A DNA stretch of 64,000 nucleotides, taken from positions 248,001-312,000 of the forward strand of contig NZ_JBDZDN010000001.1 of assembly GCF_040049215.1 (NCBI RefSeq), read 5' to 3'. Both the position numbers and the translations under genes were made by a program. Of this stretch, positions 8,432 to 16,504 are shown piece after piece (within the stretch, counting starts at the first letter, position 1; each line of letters begins with the position of its first letter). The notes beneath the pieces are model-generated. The model searched no databases, was not told the DNA's origin, and saw only the letters and a program-made list of their open reading frames with translations. Source of the stretch: Mesorhizobium_K sp040049215 (lineage in GTDB: Bacteria; Pseudomonadota; Alphaproteobacteria; Rhizobiales; Rhizobiaceae).

Positions 8432-10396
8432 GTGAGCGTAGAATTTTCCGAAACCGTTTCCGCCGTCGTCACCGACGGCATGCTGGTCGTGACGGTCGAC
8501 AATCCACCTGTCAACGCAGCATCGGCCGATATGCGGCAGGGACTGTTCGCAGCGATCGACCATGCGGCCACAGCTGACGAAATCATCGGGGTCGTGATTA
8601 CCGGCGCCGGAAAAACCTTCGTCGGCGGGGCCGACATTCGCGAGTTCGGCAAACCGATGGCCGAACCGCTGCTGCCGCAACTGGTCAACCACATCGAGGC
8701 GAGCGAAAAGCCTGTCGTGGCGGCGATCAATGGGGCAGCACTCGGCGGCGGGCTTGAGATCGCACTCGGCTGCCACCATCGGATCGCGGCACCGGTGGCC
8801 AAGCTCGGCCTGCCCGAGGTGAAGCTTGGCATCGTGCCCGGCGCCGGCGGCACGCAGCGCTTGCCGCGGCTTGCCGGCGTCGTTGCGGCCGCCGAGATGG
8901 CCGCGACCGGCCGCATGGTCGGCGCAGAGGAAGCCCGCGCGCTCGGCATCGTCGACGCCGTCGCCGATGGCGATCTCGTCGCGTCGGCGGTTGCCGCCGC
9001 GCGCGATCTGGCCGGCAGGCCGCCGCGCCGCACAGGCGGTCTACCCGTACCCGCTGTTGATGGCGAGGCCTTCGACAGGATGGCGACAAAGGTGCTCACC
9101 TGCGCGCGCGGCCAGGATGCGCCCGGCGAGGCGCTGCGGCTGATTCGGTCCGCAGCCGACCGCGGCCTGGCCGAAGGACTGGTGGACGAGCGCGCGACTT
9201 TTATTCGCCTGCGCGATTCCGAGCAGGCCAAGGCGCTCAGGCATGTCTTCTTCGCCGAACGTGCGGCCGCCAAGGTCGACGGGCTGGAGGGCATCGAACC
9301 GCTGTGGGTGGCGCACATCGGCATCGTCGGCCTCGGGCTGATGGGCTCGGGCATCGCGATCGCCGCACTCGACGCCGGCTACGCCGTGACCGGCGTGGAA
9401 ACGACCGCCGAGGCCGCCGCGAAAGGCCGCGAGCGGATCGCCGGGCTGCTCGACCGCAACGTCGCATCGGGCCGGCTCGACGCGGCCGGCCGCGAAAAAC
9501 GGCTAGCGCGGCTGACGGTCTCGGACCGCATGGAGGACCTCGCCGAGGTCGATCTGGTCATCGAAGCGGTGTTCGACGACCTCAAGGTGAAGACGGAGCT
9601 TTTCAAGCGGCTCGACGCCAGCGTGCGGCCCGACGCGATCCTCGCCACCAACACCAGCTATCTCGACCCCGACGTGCTCGCCGCCGCGACGTTGCGGCCC
9701 GAGCGCGTCGTCGGCCTTCACTTCTTCTCCCCGGCCAACATCATGCGCCTCGTCGAGGTGGTGCGTTGCGCGAAGACCGCGCCGGACGTGCTGGCGACCG
9801 GACTCGCGGTGGCCAAGAGACTCGGCAAGCTGCCTGTCGTCTCCGGCGTCACCGAAGGCTTCATCGGCAACAGCATTTTTTCCGCCTATCGGCGCGAGGC
9901 CGAATTTCTGCTTGAAGACGGCGCGCTGCCGCAGGAGATCGACGCGGCGATGGAGAGCTACGGCTTCGCCATGGGGCCGTTCGCGGTGTTCGACCTCACC
10001 GGGCTGGAGATCGCCTGGGCGCGGCGCAAGCGCCAGGCGGCGACGCGCGATCCGAACGAGCGCTATGTCGAGATCGCCGACCGGCTCTGCGAAGCCGGCC
10101 GCTTCGGCCAGAAGGCCGGACGTGGCTGGTATGCCTATCCCGATGGCAAGCGCACGGTCGACCGGGAGGTGACGGCGCTGATCGAGGCGGCGCGTGCGAA
10201 AAAAGCCATAGTTCCCCGCCCCATCGAGGCCGACGAGATCGTCTCACGCCTGCTCGGCGCAATGGCCGCCGAGGGCGACAGGCTGCTCGCGAACAGGATT
10301 GCCCAGCGCGCCAGTGACATCGACCTCGTGATGATCAACGGCTACGGTTTTCCCGCGCACAAGGGTGGCCCGATGTTTGCGGCGGGACGAACCTAA
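8432..10396 (+). CDS. bifunctional enoyl-CoA hydratase/3-hydroxyacyl-CoA dehydrogenase, C-terminus shortened
   Basis: A 654-residue FadB/FadJ-type fusion starting at GTG. Residues 1-180 form the crotonase domain, with VKLGIVPGAGGTQRLPRLAG. From about 290 follows the NAD-binding domain (IGIVGLGLMGSGIAIAAL), then GLHFFSPANIMRLVEVV and a C-terminal dehydrogenase domain. The protein stops at GYGFPAHKGGPMFAAGRT, whereas relatives normally run some 45-50 residues further. The last 4 nt overlap the end of the convergent aldo/keto reductase gene, suggesting the tail was lost in a rearrangement. No thiolase follows. Function is probably retained because the catalytic regions are intact. Confidence 0.88.
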   Translation: MSVEFSETVSAVVTDGMLVVTVDNPPVNAASADMRQGLFAAIDHAATADEIIGVVITGAGKTFVGGADIREFGKPMAEPLLPQLVNHIEASEKPVVAAINGAALGGGLEIALGCHHRIAAPVAKLGLPEVKLGIVPGAGGTQRLPRLAGVVAAAEMAATGRMVGAEEARALGIVDAVADGDLVASAVAAARDLAGRPPRRTGGLPVPAVDGEAFDRMATKVLTCARGQDAPGEALRLIRSAADRGLAEGLVDERATFIRLRDSEQAKALRHVFFAERAAAKVDGLEGIEPLWVAHIGIVGLGLMGSGIAIAALDAGYAVTGVETTAEAAAKGRERIAGLLDRNVASGRLDAAGREKRLARLTVSDRMEDLAEVDLVIEAVFDDLKVKTELFKRLDASVRPDAILATNTSYLDPDVLAAATLRPERVVGLHFFSPANIMRLVEVVRCAKTAPDVLATGLAVAKRLGKLPVVSGVTEGFIGNSIFSAYRREAEFLLEDGALPQEIDAAMESYGFAMGPFAVFDLTGLEIAWARRKRQAATRDPNERYVEIADRLCEAGRFGQKAGRGWYAYPDGKRTVDREVTALIEAARAKKAIVPRPIEADEIVSRLLGAMAAEGDRLLANRIAQRASDIDLVMINGYGFPAHKGGPMFAAGRT

Positions 10397-11859
10397 GACG
10401 CCTCGTCTACCACCGCTTCGGCCTCGATCTCGACCTCGTAGTCGCCGATCAGATCGCCGGCCTGGACCATGGTGTTCGCGGGCATCACCTCCCCGAATAC
10501 CCGGCCGTGGGCGCGCGAGGCCGGCTCCCATTTCGCGGCATCCTTGAGGTAGATGCGCGTGCGCACGACATCCTCGATCGAACCCCCGAGTGCGGAGATC
10601 GATGCCGCGATCTTGTCGAGGATGTAGGTCGTCTGCGCGGCCGGATCGCCCGGCGCGACGCAGCGGTCGCCGCCATGCGTCGCCGTAGTCCCGGAAACGC
10701 GGATCATGTCCTTCACGCGCACGGCGCGGCTGTAGCCCGCGATCGGCTCCCATACGCTGCCGGACGAGACTCGCGAGCGGTCCGGCCGGCCGGGCACGTT
10801 CACCGCCTTGAAGACCGAGGGGATGGCGTCGAGATGGTGGCTGAGATCGCCTGACGCGGTTAGGTAGGGCGGTTTGCGGTATTCGTCGCCGCAATCGCCA
10901 GGGATCGGCTTCGTCGCTGCGAAGGCGGCGTCGAGCCGCGCGCGATCCTCGCCGTCGAGCGCGAAATCAAATACCTTCAGATTATCATCACGATGCTCGC
11001 TTTCGCCAAGCCGCGCGCCGACGATCGCAGCCGCCACCGCCTCATGCTCCAGCACCCAGCGCGTGGCGACGTTGGAGATCGAAACAGCGTGCTTGCGGCC
11101 GATCTCGGACGCGGCGGCGAGAATGCCCTGAAACGCCTGCCAGCCGCCGGCGACGTCGATGAAGCGCTTGTATTTCGAGCGGCTCCAATCGGGAATTTCA
11201 GTGGGCTTGGGCTTGCCCAGCCATTTCTCCGAAAGGAATCCGCCGCACAGCGTGCCGTAGGCGAGCAGCCTGACGCCCTTCTCGCGGCAGAGCGCGGAAA
11301 GATCGCCTGCCGCGCGGCGGTCGACCAGCGAGAACGACACCTGGTTGGTGGCGAGCGGAATGCCGTCGGCAATCGCCACGCGCAGGTGCGCAGCGTCGAA
11401 ATTGGTGACGCCGATCGCGCCGATCAGCCCCTCCTCCTTCAGCCCAGCCATCTCGTGCAGCGCGTCGAGCCAGGCGGGATGCTCGAAGGTCCACCAGTGG
11501 AACTGCAGGAGGTCGACCTTCTCGACGCCCAGCCGGTCGAGCCGCTCCTGCACACCCCTGCGCACGACATCTGATGTCATCGGTCCCGGCTCGGGGCACC
11601 ATTTGGTGAAGGCGAGCGGCCGCTCCGCCGGATAACGCGCGAGCAGCCGGCCGGTGATGATCTCGGCGCTGCCATAGTGATCGGCCATGTCGAACGTTTC
11701 GAAACCGGCCCTGGCATAGGCTTCCAGCGCATCGGCGCCGCGTTCCGGATCGATCGTCTCGCCTGATTTCTCGATGTCGGCGACCTGCCAGAGGCCGCAG
11801 ACAAGCCGGCTGATCGAGAGGTTCTCGGCAAGCGCCGTGCGGTCAGGAATTCTTGGCAT
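10393..11859 (-). CDS. aldo/keto reductase fused to a C-terminal RidA domain
   Basis: A 488-residue two-domain protein. Residues 1 to about 335 are an aldo/keto reductase with the catalytic set Asp and Tyr in TFDMADHYG, Lys in FTKWCPEPGP and His in LLQFHWWTFEHP. Residues from about 355 to the end form a RidA/YjgF domain (IRVSGTTATHGGD, QTTYILDKIAASISALGG, VVRTRIYLKDAAKWE). I chose the ATG at 11859, preceded by GGAAAG; an ATG at 11874 is the alternative. It overlaps livM by 17 nt and ends the liv operon. Reduction of a carbonyl coupled to imine/enamine hydrolysis on one substrate is a reasonable guess. Confidence 0.88.
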   Translation of the reverse strand: MPRIPDRTALAENLSISRLVCGLWQVADIEKSGETIDPERGADALEAYARAGFETFDMADHYGSAEIITGRLLARYPAERPLAFTKWCPEPGPMTSDVVRRGVQERLDRLGVEKVDLLQFHWWTFEHPAWLDALHEMAGLKEEGLIGAIGVTNFDAAHLRVAIADGIPLATNQVSFSLVDRRAAGDLSALCREKGVRLLAYGTLCGGFLSEKWLGKPKPTEIPDWSRSKYKRFIDVAGGWQAFQGILAAASEIGRKHAVSISNVATRWVLEHEAVAAAIVGARLGESEHRDDNLKVFDFALDGEDRARLDAAFAATKPIPGDCGDEYRKPPYLTASGDLSHHLDAIPSVFKAVNVPGRPDRSRVSSGSVWEPIAGYSRAVRVKDMIRVSGTTATHGGDRCVAPGDPAAQTTYILDKIAASISALGGSIEDVVRTRIYLKDAAKWEPASRAHGRVFGEVMPANTMVQAGDLIGDYEVEIEAEAVVDEAS

Positions 11860-12838
11860 CGGATGTCTTTCCATCGGTTGGCAAGCGCGGGCCGCCGAGG
11901 TGCCGCGAAACGACGCGCTCCTCGCCGAGCAGGCCGCGTGGACGCAGGAGCAGGATGGCGCAGAGCGCGACGCCGATCATGACGATCTGGAGCGCCGCGG
12001 CGCGCGCCTGCTGGCCGGGCTGAAATATCCCCGAGACGGCGGCCGCGGACGCCGCCCATATGCCCCAGACCAGCACGGCGCCGAGGATGGCGCCCTTGTT
12101 GTTGCCGGAGCCGCCGACGATCAGCATCGCCCAGACCTGGAAGGTGAGCATCGGCACATAGTTGTCAGGCGCGATGAAGCCGATGAAATGCGCCTGCGCC
12201 GCTCCGGCGAGACCCATGATGCCGCCGCCGATGGCGAAGGCCTGCCGCCGGAATTTCACCGCGTTCTTGCCCAACGCCAGTGCGGCCTGCTCGTCCTCGC
12301 GGATGGCGCGCAACACCCTGCCCCACGGGCTGCGCGCCAGCCGCTCCAGCACGAGGTACAGAGCGAGCACGATGGCGGCGACCACGCCGAGATTGGCGAG
12401 GCTGAAGAACAGGGGATCGCCGGCGTAGTCGGCGAAGGGCCGCGGGATGAAGCCGATGCCGAACGGCCCGCCGGTGACGGGCTCCAGGTTCAGTGCGACG
12501 AGTTGCACCACGACCGCGGCGCCGAAGGTCGCGATGGCAAGATAGTCCGCGCGCAGTCTTATCGTCAGCGCGCCGATCAGGAAGGAGACGAGGCTGGTGG
12601 CCAGCGCCCCACCCACCCAGCCGACCGCGATCGGCAGGCCGAACCCGCCGAGCCGGTTCGGGTCGTCGGGCGTGGTGAGAATGGCCGAGACATAGGCGCC
12701 GATGGCGACGAAGCCCGCTATGCCGACGTTGAACAGGCCGGTCTGTCCCCACTGCACGTTGAGGCCGAGGCAGATGATGCCGTAGGTCAGCGCCATGGTC
12801 AGGAAGAAGGCCCCGTAGCTCAGCAGGTCGAGGCTCAT
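11843..12838 (-). CDS. livM: branched-chain amino acid-type ABC transporter permease LivM
   Basis: A 331-residue multi-spanning membrane protein with LivM hallmarks: GLNVQWGQTGLFNVGIAGFVAIGAY near the N-terminus, LRADYLAIATFGAA, and the cytoplasmic-loop segment SPWGRVLRAIREDEQAALALGKN. The ATG at 12838 overlaps the livH stop (ATGA). Members of this class import branched-chain amino acids but also aromatic acids and amides. The pairing with tryptophan/anthranilate genes makes an aromatic or nitrogen-containing substrate plausible, though unproven. Confidence 0.9.
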   Translation of the reverse strand: MSLDLLSYGAFFLTMALTYGIICLGLNVQWGQTGLFNVGIAGFVAIGAYVSAILTTPDDPNRLGGFGLPIAVGWVGGALATSLVSFLIGALTIRLRADYLAIATFGAAVVVQLVALNLEPVTGGPFGIGFIPRPFADYAGDPLFFSLANLGVVAAIVLALYLVLERLARSPWGRVLRAIREDEQAALALGKNAVKFRRQAFAIGGGIMGLAGAAQAHFIGFIAPDNYVPMLTFQVWAMLIVGGSGNNKGAILGAVLVWGIWAASAAAVSGIFQPGQQARAAALQIVMIGVALCAILLLRPRGLLGEERVVSRHLGGPRLPTDGKTSDAKNS

Positions 12839-13746
12839 TCCTCCCTCCCGAAGAGGCCCTGCGGGCGCAGCAGCAGCACAAGCACGAGGATGACGAAGGC
12901 GACCGCCGCGCGCCATTCGGCGCCGATAAGCTGGACCGCGAAGGCTTCCGACAGGCCGACGATGAGACCGGCCAGCATCGCGCCGGGCACAGAGCCGATG
13001 CCGCCGAGGATCGCGGCGGCGAACAGCGGCAGCAGCAGGTCGAGGCCCATTTGGGGGCGGATCTGAACCAGAAGCCCGGCGCTGATGCCGGCGACGCAAG
13101 CGAGTGCTGCCCCAAGCAGCCAGACGATGCGGATCACCTTGCGCACCTCGACGCCGGCGACGCCGGCGAGTTGCGGGTTTTCCGAGACCGCGCGCATGGC
13201 GCGGCCGATCGCGGTGCGCGACAGGAGCAGATGGACGGCTACGACCAGCACGGCGGCGACGGCGAGCGACAGCAATTGATCCGGCGTGGCACGTATGCCA
13301 CCGGCGAGCGGCACGGCGATCTGCAGCGCCTTGGAGAAATAAAGCGGCTGCGAGGTAAAGACGAATTCGAGCAGGCTGCGCAGCGTAAGCGCCGCGCCGA
13401 AGCTTGCCATCACCATGATGATGACCGTGCTTTTCTGTGCCCGCAGGCGGCCGAAGAGCAGCCGGTCGACAAGAAGCGCCAGCCCGCCATTCAGCGCCAC
13501 CGCGAGGATCGTCGCGACGATCAGCGCCCAGCCGAACGAGAATGGGCCGATCGGGGCCGACAGGCTGCCCGATAGCGCGCCCAGCGCGCCGGCGATCACC
13601 AGCGCGAAGTATGCGCCCCAGGCGACGAACTCGCCATGCGCGAAATTGGCGAAGCGCAGGATCGAATAGGTCAGAGTGACGCCGACGGCGCCGAGCCCGA
13701 TCATCGAGCCCGCCACCAGCCCGTCCATCAGCGCCTGCGGGTTCAT
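12835..13746 (-). CDS. livH: branched-chain amino acid-type ABC transporter permease LivH
   Basis: A 303-residue integral membrane permease. Recognisable segments are GLGAVGVTLTYSILRFANFAHGEFVAWGAYF, RTAIGRAMRAVSENPQLAGVAGVEV (coupling loop to the ATPases) and LGGIGSVPGAMLAGLIVGLSEA. It overlaps livF upstream and livM downstream by 4 nt each. It forms the membrane channel with LivM and is energised by LivG and LivF. Confidence 0.92.
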   Translation of the reverse strand: MNPQALMDGLVAGSMIGLGAVGVTLTYSILRFANFAHGEFVAWGAYFALVIAGALGALSGSLSAPIGPFSFGWALIVATILAVALNGGLALLVDRLLFGRLRAQKSTVIIMVMASFGAALTLRSLLEFVFTSQPLYFSKALQIAVPLAGGIRATPDQLLSLAVAAVLVVAVHLLLSRTAIGRAMRAVSENPQLAGVAGVEVRKVIRIVWLLGAALACVAGISAGLLVQIRPQMGLDLLLPLFAAAILGGIGSVPGAMLAGLIVGLSEAFAVQLIGAEWRAAVAFVILVLVLLLRPQGLFGREE

Positions 13747-14492
13747 GGCGCGACCTTCCCGTGGTGCCGCGCGCCGAGATAGAGCTCGGCGATCAGCGGA
13801 TCGTCGGCGAGGCCGGCGGCCGTGCCTTCGTGGCGCAATTGGCCTTCCACCAGGATGACGGCTCGGTCGGCGATGGCGAGCGCCGCCTTCACGTTCTGCT
13901 CGACCAGCACGATGGTCACGCCCTCGCCGTTGATCTCCTTCAACCGCGCAAAAACCTCCGCGACTATTTTCGGCGACAAGCCGGCCGACGGCTCGTCGAG
14001 GATCAGCACGGACTGCTCGACGACCAGCGCGCGGGCGACCGCCAGCATCTGCCGCTGGCCGCCCGACAGCGCGCCGGCGCGCCGCGAGGGTCGCTCGGCA
14101 AGGTCGGGGAACATGGCGTAGAGTGCGGCGATGCGCTCGCCTCGCTTCTCCTTTGGCAGGATGTCCGCCGCGAGCAGCAGATTGTCGTGGATCGAGAGCG
14201 TCGCGAATATGTTCTCGGTCTGCGGCACGAAGGCGAGGCCATGCCTGATCTTCTTATGCGCCGGCACATCCGTGATGTCGATGGTGCCGAGCCGCATCGT
14301 GCCGGAATGGACCGGCACCAGACCGGCGATCGCCTTGACGAAGGTCGACTTGCCGGCGCCGTTCGGACCCAGCACGACGACCAGTTCGCCGGAGCGGACG
14401 GCAAAGTCGACGCCGCGCACGATCGGCAGGTCGCGCTCATAGCCGGCGACGAGCGCCGACGTGGACAGAACTATGGTCTTGTCAGAGGCCAT
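13743..14492 (-). CDS. livF: ABC transporter ATP-binding protein LivF
   Basis: A 249-residue ATPase. It has Walker A GPNGAGKST near residue 40, the LivF-type segment GLAFVPQTENIFATLSIHDNL, ABC signature LSGGQRQMLAVARAL and Walker B VLILDEPSAGLSPKIV, all canonical. It starts one base into the livG stop codon. It energises the LivHM permease. Confidence 0.93.
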   Translation of the reverse strand: MASDKTIVLSTSALVAGYERDLPIVRGVDFAVRSGELVVVLGPNGAGKSTFVKAIAGLVPVHSGTMRLGTIDITDVPAHKKIRHGLAFVPQTENIFATLSIHDNLLLAADILPKEKRGERIAALYAMFPDLAERPSRRAGALSGGQRQMLAVARALVVEQSVLILDEPSAGLSPKIVAEVFARLKEINGEGVTIVLVEQNVKAALAIADRAVILVEGQLRHEGTAAGLADDPLIAELYLGARHHGKVAP

Positions 14493-15289
14493 CAGGCGAC
14501 CCCACCGAGATAGGCATCGACGACGGCGGGGTCCCTGGCGATGTCGTCAGGCGCGCCCTCTGTCAGATATTGCCCCCCAGCCATGACGACGACGCGCGAG
14601 CAAAGCTGCGCCACCATATCCATGTTATGTTCGATGAGCAGGATCGACGTGCCCTGCGCGTTGAGTTCGAGCACGCGATCAATGATGAATTGCAGCAGCG
14701 CCGGGTTGACGCCGGCGGCTGGCTCGTCGAGCAGGATCGTGTCCGGGTCGGCCATGAGGATGCGGGCAAGTTCGAGCAGCTTGCGCTGTCCGCCGGAGAG
14801 TATTCGCGCCGGCTCGCCCTCGAGCTTAGACAGGGTGACGAAGTCGAGCAGCGCCCTCGCCTTGTCGACCGCGGCACGTTCCTCGGCCGCGACGCGGCCC
14901 GGCCGCACGATGTTCAGCCAGGCGCGCTCGCCCGACTGACGCTGGCCGCCGGTCAGCACGTTTTCCAGCACCGTCATCTCGGCGAAGGGCCGCGGGATCT
15001 GGAACGTGCGGCCGACGCCGTTGGCGATGCGCGCCTCCGGGCCGGCACGTGTCATGTCCGCTCCGTTGATCAGGATGCTGCCTGCGCTCGGTTTCAGGCT
15101 GCCGGCAAGCAGGTTGAAGAGTGTCGTCTTGCCGGCGCCGTTCGGCCCGATCAGGCCGAGCAGTTCGCCGCGCTGAAGCGCGATCGACATGCCGTCGACG
15201 GCGCGTAGGCCGCCGAAAGCCTTGATCAGCCCGCGCGCTTCCAGGGGCGGGGTCGAGAGCGTGTGGGCAAGGTCCGTGGCAGGCTGCAT
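14492..15289 (-). CDS. livG: ABC transporter ATP-binding protein LivG
   Basis: A 265-residue ATPase. It has Walker A GPNGAGKTT, the LivG-specific segment VGRTFQIPRPFAEMTVLENVL, signature LSGGQRKLLELARIL and Walker B TILLDEPAAGVNP. I chose the ATG at 15289; a TTG at 15325 would add 12 residues but lies inside the palindromic operator-like region. It is the first gene of the minus-strand liv operon and is divergent from the GntR regulator gene. Confidence 0.92.
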   Translation of the reverse strand: MQPATDLAHTLSTPPLEARGLIKAFGGLRAVDGMSIALQRGELLGLIGPNGAGKTTLFNLLAGSLKPSAGSILINGADMTRAGPEARIANGVGRTFQIPRPFAEMTVLENVLTGGQRQSGERAWLNIVRPGRVAAEERAAVDKARALLDFVTLSKLEGEPARILSGGQRKLLELARILMADPDTILLDEPAAGVNPALLQFIIDRVLELNAQGTSILLIEHNMDMVAQLCSRVVVMAGGQYLTEGAPDDIARDPAVVDAYLGGVA

Positions 15290-15315
15290 CGCACCCAGAA
15301 AACTTGATCCGTGAT

Positions 15316-15347
15316 GTTTGATCAAACTTTACAACCGGCAAATTTGC
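15316..15347. promoter_or_regulatory. two palindromes in the livG/gntR divergent region
   Basis: The intergenic region contains the perfect 12-bp palindrome GTTTGATCAAAC at 15316-15327, with a further TTGATC half-site at 15304-15309, and the perfect 10-bp palindrome GCAAATTTGC at 15338-15347. The first resembles the TTGGATCCAA-type site used by VanR-subfamily (FCD) GntR regulators, and the adjacent gene encodes an FCD GntR protein. An operator controlling both transcripts is inferred. Confidence 0.5.
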
Positions 15348-15447
15348 AACTACAAAATTGCGGGCAGCAGGAAGGCGGCGTTCGAATGTCGGTGTCGAAG
15401 TCAGTGTCCGTGCCATGTTTTCGGCCATCTTCTTGGAAGGTTTCCGG

Positions 15448-16164
15448 GTGAACCCCCGCGGCGCCCTTTCGCCCGTCGGACGCGAGACGCTGCACGACCG
15501 CGTCTATGCCGAGCTCCGCCGCTCGCTGATCCACGGCATGCTCGACGCGGGCGCTTCGTTGCGCATCCAGGACCTCGCCGAAACCCTGCAGACCAGCACG
15601 ATGCCGGTGCGCGAGGCGCTTGGCCGGCTGGTGTCGGAACAGGCGCTGGAATCGCTGCCCAACCGTACCGTGCGCGTGCCTGTCATCACCCGCGAAAAGC
15701 TCGACGATCTCGCCCGCGCACGCTGCCTCATCGAGGGCGAGTTGACCGCGCTGGCGCTGCCAAAACTTTCGGTGGAGGATTTCGAGCGGCTGAGGTCGCT
15801 GACCATGGAGTGCGAAGCCGCCTTCACCAGCGATGATCCCGACAAGCCGCACCATACCTCCGAGCTCAACCACGCCTTCCACTTCTACATCTACCGCGCG
15901 GCTGGCTCGGCGGTGCTGATCCCCGTGGTCGAGAGCCTGTGGCTGCAGTCCGGACCCTATGTGCGCGCCGCCGCGCAGATCCACGACGAGTTGCGCGACA
16001 TGTCCGGCACCCATCACCACTGGGCGCTGATCGAGGCGCTGGAGCGCGGCGACAAGGCTCGAGCCGTCAAGGCGCTGAAGAACGACATCACGCGTTCCTT
16101 CAACCTGGTGCGGCGCAGGCTGGCCGACACGGAGAATGGCGAGGAGGCGCGCGCCTATGGCTGA
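15448..16164 (+). CDS. GntR family transcriptional regulator, FCD (VanR-like) type
   Basis: A 238-residue regulator. The N-terminal winged helix (residues about 10-75, including IQDLAETLQTSTMPVREALGRLVSEQALE) is followed by an alpha-helical FCD effector domain with metal-ligand-type histidines in SELNHAFHFYIYRAA and GTHHHWALIEALERGD. The GTG at 15448 has GGAAGG 7 nt upstream; the ATG at 15415 lacks a ribosome-binding site. It is divergent from livG and overlaps the next gene by 8 nt, so it probably regulates both arms of the cluster. Confidence 0.88.
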   Translation: MNPRGALSPVGRETLHDRVYAELRRSLIHGMLDAGASLRIQDLAETLQTSTMPVREALGRLVSEQALESLPNRTVRVPVITREKLDDLARARCLIEGELTALALPKLSVEDFERLRSLTMECEAAFTSDDPDKPHHTSELNHAFHFYIYRAAGSAVLIPVVESLWLQSGPYVRAAAQIHDELRDMSGTHHHWALIEALERGDKARAVKALKNDITRSFNLVRRRLADTENGEEARAYG

Positions 16165-16504
16165 CGGGAAGGACGATACGTTCGAGCTGTTCGACCTGCG
16201 CGTCGAAGTGGTGGCCGACGAAGGCGCGAAAATCTATTGCGGAGCCAAGGTCGGCGACCATTTCGAGCTGCGCGGCGAGATGCTGCACCTGCCTGCCGGC
16301 CAGGGCATATCCATCTATTCGCTGTCATCCGTGCTGCCGCTGCTCGCGGCCAAGCAGCGGCCCACCCACAAGAACGACTGGATGACCACCGACGCGGAGA
16401 TCGCCTGCCCCGACCCGCACTGCGGCTCGCGCCTCAGGATCACGCGGTTGGGCCTCCGCAAATTCAGCCACGCCGAAACGACCGCGGTGCCGCTCGATGA
16501 CTGA
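16157..16504 (+). CDS. TIGR04076 family protein
   Basis: A 115-residue protein that I place in the uncharacterised TIGR04076 family, from the ELRGEMLHLPAGQGISIYSLSSVLPLLAAKQR core and the C-terminal CPDPHCGSRLRITR. The two C-terminal cysteines and histidine could bind a metal. It overlaps the regulator gene by 8 nt and the downstream aldo/keto reductase by 8 nt, so the three are one transcript. The tight coupling suggests it assists the reductase. No reaction is known to me. Confidence 0.7.
   Translation: MADGKDDTFELFDLRVEVVADEGAKIYCGAKVGDHFELRGEMLHLPAGQGISIYSLSSVLPLLAAKQRPTHKNDWMTTDAEIACPDPHCGSRLRITRLGLRKFSHAETTAVPLDD

Noticed and set aside
15358..15447. Longer N-terminus for the GntR regulator (TTG 15358 or ATG 15415)
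   Set aside because: Neither has a ribosome-binding site, whereas GTG 15448 has GGAAGG at 7 nt and gives a normal family N-terminus.
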